From Flavobacterium psychrophilum DSM 3660 = ATCC 49418 (GTDB lineage Bacteria; Bacteroidota; Bacteroidia; Flavobacteriales; Flavobacteriaceae): DNA of 64,000 bases. Of this stretch, positions 26,002 through 34,360 are shown piece by piece (within the stretch, counting starts at the first letter, position 1; every line of letters starts with the position of its first letter). Below the pieces are notes generated by a model that saw only the letters and a list, made by a program, of their open reading frames with translations, was not told the origin of the DNA and did not search any database. Location: NCBI RefSeq assembly GCF_002217405.1, contig NZ_MUHE01000007.1, positions 1-64,000 on the forward strand, read 5' to 3'. The position numbers were made by a program, and so were the translations under genes.

Positions 26002-26850
26002 ATGATAATACAAAACATACCCAAAGTTTTTTTACAGTTAAAAACAGAACCCACAGAATTATTTGTTTACGATTTTAAAATGACTAAAGATGCTGTAAAT
26101 ACAAAAGTTAATTTAACCCATAATATGTTTAGTTTTTTGCAATTAGGGGAAAAAAAAGTCAAGTTTGAAGACGTCTTTGTCGAAGTAAATAATAAACAAT
26201 CTGTTTTAATAAAATCAGGAAACTGCTTAATGACAGAATTAATAGACAACAATGAAATTTACTTCTGCAAATTGTTTTTTTTCACAAATAATAATGTTCT
26301 TAATTTCCTGAAAAAACATTCTGAACATATCTCGAAATTAAATAAAAAAACGAATACTGAAACGCCTTTTTTTGTAATTGAAAACGATGACTTTATTCAC
26401 TCTTTTGTAACTTCTATTTCTAGCATTTTAAATCTAAAAACAAATACAACCTTATTATTAGAATTAAAATTAGAGGAAATATTACTCTATTTATTGCAAA
26501 AGTATGGTGCCTCGTTTATACATTATTTACAATCATTAGCATCAGCCGAAAAAAATACTACATTAAAAAATATTGTAGAAGCCAATTTAAATTCTAATTT
26601 GAGTTTAACCGAAATAGCTTTTCTTGCCAATATGAGTTTATCAACTTTTAAACGACATTTTTTATTAGAATACAATGTAAATCCTGGCAAATGGTTGCGA
26701 CAAAAAAGACTTGTATTAGCCAAACATTTGATAAAAAATGAGGATAAAAAACCATCTGAAATTCATAAGCAATTTGGGTATAATAGCCTTTCCAATTTTA
26801 GTATCGCTTTCAAAAATGAATTTGGATTTAGCCCAAAAGAATTAAAATAA
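26002..26850 (+). CDS. AraC-family transcriptional regulator
   Basis: The protein has 282 residues. The C-terminal double helix-turn-helix domain spans about 185-282 (NLSLTEIAFLANMSLSTFKR, NPGKWLRQKRL, EIHKQFGYNSLSNFSIAFKN, FGFSPKELK). The N-terminal half (about 20-140) has no familiar domain but resembles the ExsA-like cupin-type sensory region of AraC proteins in Bacteroidota. The next gene on the same strand, a GlcG/HbpS-like protein 245 bases away, is a plausible target. Confidence 0.9.
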   Translation: MIIQNIPKVFLQLKTEPTELFVYDFKMTKDAVNTKVNLTHNMFSFLQLGEKKVKFEDVFVEVNNKQSVLIKSGNCLMTELIDNNEIYFCKLFFFTNNNVLNFLKKHSEHISKLNKKTNTETPFFVIENDDFIHSFVTSISSILNLKTNTTLLLELKLEEILLYLLQKYGASFIHYLQSLASAEKNTTLKNIVEANLNSNLSLTEIAFLANMSLSTFKRHFLLEYNVNPGKWLRQKRLVLAKHLIKNEDKKPSEIHKQFGYNSLSNFSIAFKNEFGFSPKELK

Positions 26851-27095
26851 TATGACTCGCAAGCAATTAGACTAAGTTTAATTTTTACACAGATTTTCTT
26901 ATTAAATAAACAAAATTAATTTCTTAATTAGTCTCAATCTGGTAAATTTCTAGCTAATTTTCTTTTGGTATTAATAACAGACACATGAAAAAATAATTAA
27001 ACAACACTTCATTTAGACTTTTTTCATAACTTTTTGAACTTTATAATTAAAAAATGACAATTAGTTTTGCAATTCAATTTAAAAAATAAAAACAG

Positions 27096-27494
27096 ATGAA
27101 TATTACATTAGAACAAGCAGAAAAAATGATTCTTGCTGCAAAAAAAAAGGCAGTAGAATTAGATACAAAAATGAATATTTGCGTTGTTGATGCTGGAGCA
27201 AATATATTGGCATTCGTTCGTATGGATGGTGCTTGGCTAGGATCGGCAGATATTTCATTAAAAAAAGCAAAAACAGCTCGTTTCTTTGATTTTCCAACCG
27301 GAGTAATTGGAAGTCTTTCGCAACCTGGAGGTTCATTATTTGGAATTGAACATTCAAATGGCGGATTAATTTCTTTTCCTGGTGGAGTTCCTGTAAAAAA
27401 TAGTACCGGTGAAGTTATTGGTGCAATTGGTGTTTCTGGTAGTACTGTTGAGCATGATAATTTAGTAGCAGAAGCTGGAGCTAACTCATTATAA
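27096..27494 (+). CDS. GlcG/HbpS-like (DUF336) protein
   Basis: The 132-residue cytoplasmic protein has no signal peptide. The fold family is clear: [68 protein letters not shown]. HbpS members bind heme or act in redox sensing, while GlcG accompanies glycolate genes. No glycolate gene is present here. It follows an AraC regulator, which may control it. Confidence 0.87.
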   Translation: MNITLEQAEKMILAAKKKAVELDTKMNICVVDAGANILAFVRMDGAWLGSADISLKKAKTARFFDFPTGVIGSLSQPGGSLFGIEHSNGGLISFPGGVPVKNSTGEVIGAIGVSGSTVEHDNLVAEAGANSL

Positions 27495-27552
27495 TTGTAA
27501 CCTCGTTACAAACTAAATGGTCTAGAAAGTATTTTTAGACCATTTTCTATTT

Positions 27553-28066
27553 TGGCTTAATTCTACTAATTACAGTATTTTGCGTTAGGAATTGAAGTGA
27601 AAATCATTTTTTTTAAGATTTTTCTCTCATGGTTCTTGCGCCTGTACATCTTAAGGATTTCTTGAAATATCTTGAGAAGTTTATTTGTTCTTTTTTAACA
27701 TTTTTCTTGTCTGTTTTTTTTAGTAAAAATAATCTTCCTAAAATTATTCAAGTGAAATACTACAATTCCTGAATATTTTTCGCAATTATAAATAGAGTTT
27801 CAAAATAAGATTTAATATCTTTTCTGAAATCTAAAATATTTGCAATTACCATAATGAATATAATTTGTACAAATAAATGTATCATATTTTATTTTTTGTT
27901 TCAATATTTGTCAAGTTATTATAGGTAACAAAAAGAATATTTTTACTGTACAGTTATTTTTATTGGAGTTCAGAGAACTTCATTTGTAACGTAAAGCACA
28001 ACCTTTGTTGCTGCTGACAAAAATAATGAGATTAAAAAAAAAGCTTTTTATTATAAAATGAAGCCT
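27553..28066 (+). mobile_element. Repeat family C copy C1, expanded, enclosing a toxin-antitoxin fossil
   Basis: The left end TGGCTTAATTCTA, then AATTACAGTATTTTG, matches copy C3 (57385). The right part GGAGTTCAG, then AAAGCAC, CCTTTGTTGCT, AATAATGAGATTAAAAAA and ATGAAGCC matches C2 and C3. The ends are inverted repeats (TGGCTTAAT against a decayed ATGAAGCC). C2 and C3 are 163-197 bp; C1 is 514 bp because its middle carries about 350 extra bases, which contain the decayed YefM/YoeB-like pair. No transposase is present, so this is a MITE-like element at most. Confidence 0.65.
27625..27852 (-). pseudogene. Fossil YefM/Phd antitoxin and YoeB/Txe toxin pair
   Basis: On the minus strand from ATG 27852, the frame reads MVIANILDFRKDIKSYFETL, the typical start of Phd/YefM antitoxins. 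After a frameshift, another frame gives CEKYSGIVVFHLNNF, matching the RGKNSGIVVISLEEY part of the family. Further on, between about 27700 and 27625, fragments in shifting frames read NKLLK, DISRNP and a TG...EP..RE remnant, as in YoeB toxins (LLKDISRNPF, GKPEPLK). Several frameshifts and stops make both genes non-functional. Recognition is by eye from family patterns. Confidence 0.65.
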
Positions 28067-28508
28067 CTATTTCTTACAAATAAATGAATAGAAAGCAGCA
28101 TACATAGTATTTTATATAACTACAACTTTAGGGTATATTTGCATTGCTATATAAAATTTGATGGCTAGAGAAAAATACCAGTAGGTACGAGCGATTTGGC
28201 AATATTTGGTTTTTAGCTTTAGTTTTAAGTTGGTTTTATACTTACAAAGCGTTATCTTTAACCAGAAATTTGGCTTTCTTAAACCCAAACCTCAATAAGC
28301 GACAAAACGAAATCATATTGGCGTTACAGACTCTTATTGGAGAAATTTAAAATCTATAAAAAAGCGGAAACAAAATAAAGATTATTTGTAAACGCTACAA
28401 AATGGCATCATTTTTTAGTATATACCTTATACTACATGCACAGTTTTGGTAAAAGATAATATAGTTTTGGGCTTTAATAATTAAAATATTTTTTGATAAA
28501 TATACGCA
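28067..28508. other. Gene-poor, decayed stretch
   Basis: No intact gene is seen in these 442 bases. A 62-codon open frame without a start codon (28162-28350, plus strand) reads RYERFGNIWFLALVLSWFYT and then NLAFLNPNLNKRQNEIILAL. It looks like the end of a membrane protein and may be a gene remnant. I do not recognise the family. Confidence 0.4.
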
Positions 28509-29162
28509 ATGAAGTTATTTTATATAATTATTTTTGTTTTTGTTTTTTCGGCAAATAACTTTGCTCAAGAAGCTTCGTCTATCCCATCAACGGGAATTCC
28601 TAGAGTAGACATAGCTATTCCGAAAAATCAGAATGCTACGCCTCAATTTTCTATTTCGAAGCCCTTTGAAATTACAAAATTTAAAAAATCTTCTAAAATT
28701 TATGATGCGACGCAATTGCAGAAACCCAACCCATTTAACTTACCAATAAGTGATTTGAATCCTGGAAAGATTAATGCTGCAAAAATGAATAAAGCGATGC
28801 AAGAAGAACATCCAGAATTTTATGCAAGAGACCAAATTTTTGGGGTGATTAGAACAAAATCGCAATATGCAAAAGTAATTTATTTTGATTATGCAGAACC
28901 TGATGGCGATAATATAAGAATATGGGAAAATGAAATAGTAATAATTCAAAATGCTTATTTAACCAATTCTCGCAAAGAATTAATCTTAGATCTTTTTCAG
29001 AGTTCAAATAAAATTGAATTTGAAGCTTTAAATGAGGGTTTAAGCCCTCCTAATACTGCACAATTTGATATATATGATGATAAAGGAAATTTGTTATTCT
29101 CTAACCAATGGGCATTATCAAAGGGTTATAGAGCATCGATTATAATTGAAAAAGAAAGATAA
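28509..29162 (+). CDS. Exported hypothetical protein
   Basis: The 217-residue protein has a signal peptide (1-19, ends ANNFAQ) followed by a disordered segment rich in Ser, Pro and Lys. A C-terminal domain (about 110-215) reads GVIRTKSQYAKVIYFDYAEP, then ENEIVIIQNAYL and a terminal IIIEKER strand. It is probably periplasmic. No family recognised. It stands alone between decayed DNA and a family A repeat. Confidence 0.65.
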   Translation: MKLFYIIIFVFVFSANNFAQEASSIPSTGIPRVDIAIPKNQNATPQFSISKPFEITKFKKSSKIYDATQLQKPNPFNLPISDLNPGKINAAKMNKAMQEEHPEFYARDQIFGVIRTKSQYAKVIYFDYAEPDGDNIRIWENEIVIIQNAYLTNSRKELILDLFQSSNKIEFEALNEGLSPPNTAQFDIYDDKGNLLFSNQWALSKGYRASIIIEKER

Positions 29163-29301
29163 AACGGTTGTTTTTAGCCCGTAATTATAATAAAAAAGAC
29201 TCTTTATTATAGGACTAAACATTTGTTTAAATAAAATTTTTATTACACTTATAAAATAAATACTTTAGGTAAATATTTCATTAAATATAGTACCTTTTTA
29301 T

Positions 29302-29435
29302 CATTAAATTTACTGGAATAAGAAATACACGGTATGGGTTTGCCATTCCGAGGAATGATAAATCTTATCTAGTGATTCAGATTATGAGATTCCTCGTAAT
29401 TACAATATATGCACTAAATATTAGAGTGTTTTAAA
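29302..29435 (+). repeat. Dispersed palindromic repeat family A, copy A2 (degenerate)
   Basis: ATTAAATTTACTGGAATAA, then AATACACGGT, GCCATTCCGAGGAA, CAGATTATGAGATTCCTCGT and ACTAAATATTAGAGTGTTTT aligns end to end with copy A3. The right arm of the palindrome is partly deleted. Confidence 0.8.
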
Positions 29436-29454
29436 AATAAAAAAATATTTACTT

Positions 29455-31068
29455 TTATTTCAAGATTTCTATCAACACATTACTTTGTACTCCATTAGGA
29501 AATGGAATTTGAATTTTTTGAGCAATTGTTGGCACAATTTGTGTTATTTCTTTTTTATCGTGTGTTTCTCCTTTTTTTATGTTCCAGCCATAAAAAATAC
29601 AAGGCACATGGGTATCGTAACTATAAGGGGTTCCGTGGGTTGTCCCAGTAACACCATGGTCTATATTTCCGGTACCATACAACACAACTATGTCTCCATT
29701 TTGTTTAGGGTCGTATCCTTTTAAAATAAAATTTAAGTAATAATCATTGCCTGTCGAATTTAAAATTTCTTCTTCGGTATAGGCTCTTTTTACTTCTTTT
29801 AAAGTCATTAAATAGTCTTTGAAACTTTGTTTTATTTTGTTTAGCTCAAGTCCTTTTTCTTTTATGATGGCTTTATTAAAAAATAAATTAGCGTTAGAGT
29901 AATTTAAAACTAGATTAACTCCAAAAGTTTCTTCAGAGAATTTTTTTAGGCTAGCAGTTAGATCATTTACGTTAATATTTTTTACATCATATTTATGATC
30001 TCTTAAATAACTGGCATTTTCGGCACCTGCATGATCTGCGCTTAAAAATAATAAATAATTTTCTTTGCCAACGGTTTGATCTAAATTTGCTATAAGATTA
30101 GCAATAGTCTTATCTAAACGCAAATAAGTATCTTGCAATTCTATAGAATGTGCTCCAAAAGTGTGACCTATATAATCTGTAGAAGAAAAGCTTACGGTTA
30201 AAAAATCTGTAATATCATCTTTTCCTAACGCTTCTTTTTCGATAGTTCTAATTGCAAAATTGGCTAGAATGTCATTTCCGTAAGGTGTACTTTTTATTAT
30301 TTCGGCTCCTTTTTGATCATATATTTTTTTTAAATCGTAAGGAAAAACAGGTTCTTTTGTTTTATCAATTTTTCCTTCGTAAGGGTTGTTATCAGAGAGA
30401 CTTTCGTTATAAGTGTCTATCGGATTTAGTAAATCCCAACCTTTATTTATATAAGTCATATATTTTTTTTCTTGGTTGAATTCTGTTACCCAATCTGGCA
30501 ATTTTTCGCCATAAAAAGTGCTTGATATAAATGAACCTGTACTACTAAACCAAAATGCCCAATTGGCAAAATGTCCTGCTGGTAAAATAGCGCCACGGTC
30601 TTTAATACTTAAACCAATTACTTTTCCTTTGAAGTTGGTTGCCATTCGCAATTCATCAGTGATAGTAGTACTTTGTAGGTTTTTTGGAGACATTTCGCCT
30701 TCTTTTGCAATGCCATCACCAAGTATTTTTACTGATGTGTCATCTGTACAATATATATTCTTTCCTGTTGTTTTATTAAACCAGTCGTTAGCAACTATTC
30801 CGTGTACTGCAGGTGTTGTACCTGTGTATAATGAAGCATGCCCTGGGGCAGTATAAGTTGGCATATAATTATAGTTCATATTATGAAAAGTATAGCCATC
30901 ATCTAGTAATTTTTTAAAACCATTTTGAGAAAAATCGCTAGAAAATCTGTATAAATATTCCATTTTCATCTGATCTACGACAATACCCACGACTAATTTT
31001 GGTCTTTGCTGTTGTGCATGAATAATAGATGATATAACAATAACTGAAAATAATATTAGTTTTTTCAT
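29455..31068 (-). CDS. pafA: PafA-type alkaline phosphatase
   Basis: The 537-residue protein has a signal peptide (1-18, ends IIHAQ). In the alkaline phosphatase superfamily the PafA branch uses a threonine nucleophile with Asn, Lys and Arg helpers. Here these are Thr73 in TYTAPGHASLYTG, Asn94 in GIVANDWFN, and Lys156/Arg158 in LSIKDRGAILPAGH. Metal ligands are seen in VVGIVVDQM, in FSSTDYIGHTFGAHS and in LSADHAGAE, and the last in HGTPYSYDTHVP. It hydrolyses phosphate monoesters, including sugar phosphates, outside the cytoplasm. It has no T9SS tail, so it is likely periplasmic or exported by another route. Confidence 0.93.
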   Translation of the reverse strand: MKKLILFSVIVISSIIHAQQQRPKLVVGIVVDQMKMEYLYRFSSDFSQNGFKKLLDDGYTFHNMNYNYMPTYTAPGHASLYTGTTPAVHGIVANDWFNKTTGKNIYCTDDTSVKILGDGIAKEGEMSPKNLQSTTITDELRMATNFKGKVIGLSIKDRGAILPAGHFANWAFWFSSTGSFISSTFYGEKLPDWVTEFNQEKKYMTYINKGWDLLNPIDTYNESLSDNNPYEGKIDKTKEPVFPYDLKKIYDQKGAEIIKSTPYGNDILANFAIRTIEKEALGKDDITDFLTVSFSSTDYIGHTFGAHSIELQDTYLRLDKTIANLIANLDQTVGKENYLLFLSADHAGAENASYLRDHKYDVKNINVNDLTASLKKFSEETFGVNLVLNYSNANLFFNKAIIKEKGLELNKIKQSFKDYLMTLKEVKRAYTEEEILNSTGNDYYLNFILKGYDPKQNGDIVVLYGTGNIDHGVTGTTHGTPYSYDTHVPCIFYGWNIKKGETHDKKEITQIVPTIAQKIQIPFPNGVQSNVLIEILK

Positions 31069-31085
31069 TTTATATAAAATTTGTA

Positions 31086-31093
31086 CAAAAATA
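31086..31093 (-). promoter_or_regulatory. -7 promoter box of pafA, TATTTTTG
   Basis: This is a minus-strand TAnnTTTG box 17 bases before the pafA ATG. No distinct -33 box or Pho-type repeat was seen. Confidence 0.45.
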
Positions 31094-31150
31094 CATTTAG
31101 ATTTTGTATTATCCTTAAAATTGGTTAAGAATAAATCTCTTTTTTTATGT

Positions 31151-32089
31151 TTATAAATTAGCCATTTCGTGTTTTGCTTTTTGAAACTCAGCTACCATAT
31201 CTTCGATAATATTTGCCGCTGGTTTTATATCGTGAATGAGTCCTGCAATTTGTCCTATTTCGAGTTCTCCATCTACTAAATCACCTTCAAACATACCACG
31301 TTTGGCACGAGCACGGCCTAAAAGTGTTTTCAAATCTTCTGGCGTAGGGCATTTGGTATATAAATCCTGAAGATCATTATAAAATTTATTTTTTATCAAT
31401 CGGACAGGTGCTAATTCTTTCAACGTAAGTTGTGTTCCTCCTTCTTTGACATCGATAATAGTTTTTTTGAAATCATCATGGCAAGAACTTTCGGTAGAAG
31501 CGGCAAAACGGGAGCCAACTTGTACGCCATTGGCACCAAGAACCATCACGGCAAGCATTCCTCTTCCTGTTGCTATACCGCCAGCGGCAATAAGGGGAAT
31601 AGAAATTTGTTCTTTAACCATTGGTATCAATGTTAAAGTGGTTGTTTCTTCTCTTCCGTTATGACCACCAGCTTCAAAACCTTCGGCAACAACAGCATCT
31701 ACACCAGCTTCTTGTGCTTTTAATGCAAATTTTGAGCTACTAACTACATGAACTACTGTAATTCCTTTTTCTTTTAGAAAATTTGTCCATGTTTTAGGAT
31801 TTCCTGCCGATGTGAATACGATTTTTACGCCCTCTTCTATAATTATATTCATAATTTCTTCCACATTTGGATATAACATTGGCACATTGACACCAAAAGG
31901 TTTGTCTGTTGCTTTTTTGCATTTCTGAATGTGTTCTCGTAAAATTTCTGGATACATAGATCCTGCTCCTATTAGTCCTAAACCGCCTGCATTACTAACT
32001 GCACTTGCTAATTTGTAACCTGAATTCCAAATCATTCCGCCTTGAATAATTGGATATTTTATATTGAAAAGTGATGTTATTTTATTCAT
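31151..32089 (-). CDS. Nitronate monooxygenase / FabK-like flavin oxidoreductase
   Basis: The 312-residue FMN-binding TIM-barrel protein belongs to the 2-nitropropane dioxygenase family. Landmarks are YPIIQGGMIWNSG at the N terminus, GGLGLIGAGSM, the catalytic-histidine segment VAEGFEAGGHNGRE, the phosphate-binding IPLIAAGGIATGRGMLAVM and LGANGVQVGSRF. Relatives include nitronate monooxygenases and the enoyl-ACP reductase FabK, and sequence alone does not separate them here. No fatty-acid genes are adjacent, which slightly favours the oxidase role. Confidence 0.88.
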   Translation of the reverse strand: MNKITSLFNIKYPIIQGGMIWNSGYKLASAVSNAGGLGLIGAGSMYPEILREHIQKCKKATDKPFGVNVPMLYPNVEEIMNIIIEEGVKIVFTSAGNPKTWTNFLKEKGITVVHVVSSSKFALKAQEAGVDAVVAEGFEAGGHNGREETTTLTLIPMVKEQISIPLIAAGGIATGRGMLAVMVLGANGVQVGSRFAASTESSCHDDFKKTIIDVKEGGTQLTLKELAPVRLIKNKFYNDLQDLYTKCPTPEDLKTLLGRARAKRGMFEGDLVDGELEIGQIAGLIHDIKPAANIIEDMVAEFQKAKHEMANL

Positions 32090-32209
32090 TGAAATTATTT
32101 AATCGAAATCAGAATTTAGTGTGTTTTAAAACAAAAGGAGTCGCTTAAATCATTTTATTTTAAGTTATTCCTTTTGTAGCTTTTGTGTTAATTATTATCC
32201 TGTAATAAA

Positions 32210-33844
32210 TTAATTTTTAATTAATTTTCCAAATGAAGTTTTTTCAGCGCAAGCAATATTATAAAAATAAACGCCACTATTTAAGGTTTGTAAAGAAATT
32301 CTTTGAGACTGATTATCGATGTTTTTCTCTAAGACCAGCTGTCCTAAATTATTATACAATTTAATTGAATATCCTATATTACTAGCTGGGCTTGAAATTG
32401 TAATTTCGTTAGTAGCAGGATTTGGATACAAATTTAAAGCAACAGTAGAAACTTCTGGTATAGAAAGTGCTGCTGTTAGTGCGGCTTGAAAATTAGGAAT
32501 TCCATAGCCATAATCATTATTTTGTGTTACAATAGAAGTGGCATACCTGCTGGCAGACAATTTTAATAATTGTACAATTTGAGCATTTGTTTTATTAGGA
32601 AATGCAGACCAAAATGAAGTAATTGCTCCCGCTAAAATAGGAGATGAAAAGGAGGTTCCGTTTGCAGTTGTAATTGTACCTGCGGTATTAGAAATGACTG
32701 CTGCTGTTCCCATTGCCATAAAATCTGGTTTCATTCTCCCGTCGCTTGTTGGACCAATAGAGCTAAATTCAGATTTTACTTCGGCAGAAGTTACTGAACC
32801 TACTGTTATTGCAAAGGCTGCATCGGCTGGAGTGCCTACATGCGGTTCTGCAGTTGACCCTTCATTTCCTGCCGAAATTACACATATCATTCCTTTTGAA
32901 AAAGCAATATCTACGGCTCTAGAAGCTACTGATGTTTGTCCGTTCATTTTAGCATAAGTATAGCTATAAGCAGGATTGTCAAATCTAAAATAACCTAAAG
33001 AAGAATTTATAACATCTACTCCTAACCTATCGGCTTCCTCTGCTGCTTCAACCCAATTAGTTAATTCTAAAGGGGTTTCTGAGGCAACATCTTCTGTGAT
33101 AAATAAATAGTAACTAGCATCTGGTGCTGTTCCTACTAAATTAGTAGTATTTCCTCCCATGGTCGATAAAACATTAGTGCCATGATTGTTTCCAGTATAA
33201 AAATTAGTCGAATTATTCACAAAATTATACCCGCCTAATATTAGCCCTCTTGTACGCAAACTTGCAAATGGATCTGCTGTATTTACTCCAGGAAAACCAG
33301 CATCTAAAATAGCTACGACTTTACCCGAACCCGTATAATTTTGTTGATGCAAAACATGGCAATTTAGCATTTGTACCTGATTGGCAGAATTACCATAATT
33401 ATAAGCAATCTGGGTTTCGTTAGCATCTAATAATTTATTTGATTTTTCTTCGTTTTTTATAGACTGAGCCATTCTCACTCCTGGATTTAAAGAATGATTG
33501 GCATACTGAATATGATCTACAAACGACAAACCAGATAAAACTGCAATATCGGTTTGTAGTCCTCGAACATGAACCATATTTAACCATTTCGATTTGGCCA
33601 AAACAGCAATTCCAATCGAAGCTGTAATTTGGTCTACATAAGGTTGGTGTATTGGGGCATCTTTAATATCTAATGCAATTCCTTGCGTGGTTCGTCTATC
33701 TAGAGAACGTTGCATTAGTTCAGATAAAGGATTACTATAAAAAACTGATGCGTTTGGTTTATCTTTAAAATACACCCAAGCATCTTCTTGTGAAAACGCA
33801 TTTACCGATATGGTGAAAACTAAAAAAAGTAGTGTTTTTTTCAT
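32210..33844 (-). CDS. Secreted subtilisin-like S8 serine protease with T9SS sorting domain
   Basis: The protein has 544 residues. The signal peptide is 1-18 (ends NAFSQ). A propeptide-like region covers about 20-150. The catalytic triad is Asp181 (VVAILDAGFPG), His221 (GNNHGTNV) and Ser398 (NGTSFSSPILAG), with the oxyanion Asn in SAGNEGS. The last 80 residues are a type A sorting domain (LNLYPNPATNEITI, LYNNLGQLV, SGVYFYNI, GKLIKN), so the enzyme is exported by the type IX system. It is one of three sorting-domain proteins in the window. Confidence 0.95.
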   Translation of the reverse strand: MKKTLLFLVFTISVNAFSQEDAWVYFKDKPNASVFYSNPLSELMQRSLDRRTTQGIALDIKDAPIHQPYVDQITASIGIAVLAKSKWLNMVHVRGLQTDIAVLSGLSFVDHIQYANHSLNPGVRMAQSIKNEEKSNKLLDANETQIAYNYGNSANQVQMLNCHVLHQQNYTGSGKVVAILDAGFPGVNTADPFASLRTRGLILGGYNFVNNSTNFYTGNNHGTNVLSTMGGNTTNLVGTAPDASYYLFITEDVASETPLELTNWVEAAEEADRLGVDVINSSLGYFRFDNPAYSYTYAKMNGQTSVASRAVDIAFSKGMICVISAGNEGSTAEPHVGTPADAAFAITVGSVTSAEVKSEFSSIGPTSDGRMKPDFMAMGTAAVISNTAGTITTANGTSFSSPILAGAITSFWSAFPNKTNAQIVQLLKLSASRYATSIVTQNNDYGYGIPNFQAALTAALSIPEVSTVALNLYPNPATNEITISSPASNIGYSIKLYNNLGQLVLEKNIDNQSQRISLQTLNSGVYFYNIACAEKTSFGKLIKN

Positions 33845-33868
33845 GGTTGACTAAATTTTTTGAATGTT

Positions 33869-33876
33869 CAAATATA
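33869..33876 (-). promoter_or_regulatory. -7 promoter box of the S8 protease gene, TATATTTG
   Basis: This is a perfect TAnnTTTG box on the minus strand, 24 bases before the ATG. Confidence 0.5.
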
Positions 33877-33997
33877 CACAAAGAAATTATACTTTTAAAA
33901 TATAAAGTTAACCCGTAGTATAATATAAAAAAAGGCTATTCATTACACAAAAATAAATTAACACTTTCAATTACATTATTTTAAGTTAGTAATTTTC

Positions 33998-34194
33998 TCT
34001 TAATTCTAGAATAAACATATTTTTTAAACCTCATTATTTGAGGGTTAACAAAAGGATTGGGCTTTGCGCAACAAACGAATTTGACTGAACTCCTAAAAAA
34101 TATAATGAAGTAATCATTTTGAGGCAAAAAAAGCTTCAAAAAAAATTTCTACCTCAATCCCTAACCAAAATACTCTAAATAATAGAATTAAACC
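33998..34194 (-). mobile_element. Repeat family C, copy C2 (reverse orientation)
   Basis: Read on the minus strand it begins GGTTTAATTCTATTATTTAG, continues AGTATTTTGGTTAGGGATTG, then has GGAGTTCAG, AAAGCCCAATCCTTTTGTTAA, AATAATGAGGTTTAAAAAA and ends TCTAGAATTAAGAG. Order and spacing match C3. It fills most of the 516-base gap between the S8 protease and ettA. The remaining bases hold only the promoters. Confidence 0.7.
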
Positions 34195-34305
34195 CTAATT
34201 TTAAGTAAAAATCCTTTTTCGAGACTTTACTAAAGATAATAAATTAAGCAAAAATAAGAACAATTGAGTCCCTCTTTTTATGCAACTAATTCTAAAACAT
34301 ATTGC

Positions 34306-34337
34306 TTTTGAAATCAACTCAATATACATTATATTTG
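34306..34337 (+). promoter_or_regulatory. Promoter of ettA: TTTTG-N19-TATATTTG
   Basis: Both the -33 (TTTTG, 34306-34310) and -7 (TATATTTG, 34330-34337) elements are present. The ATG is 23 bases downstream. This is the best full promoter in the window. Confidence 0.7.
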
Positions 34338-34360
34338 CACATCAATAAATAATCTAAAAA

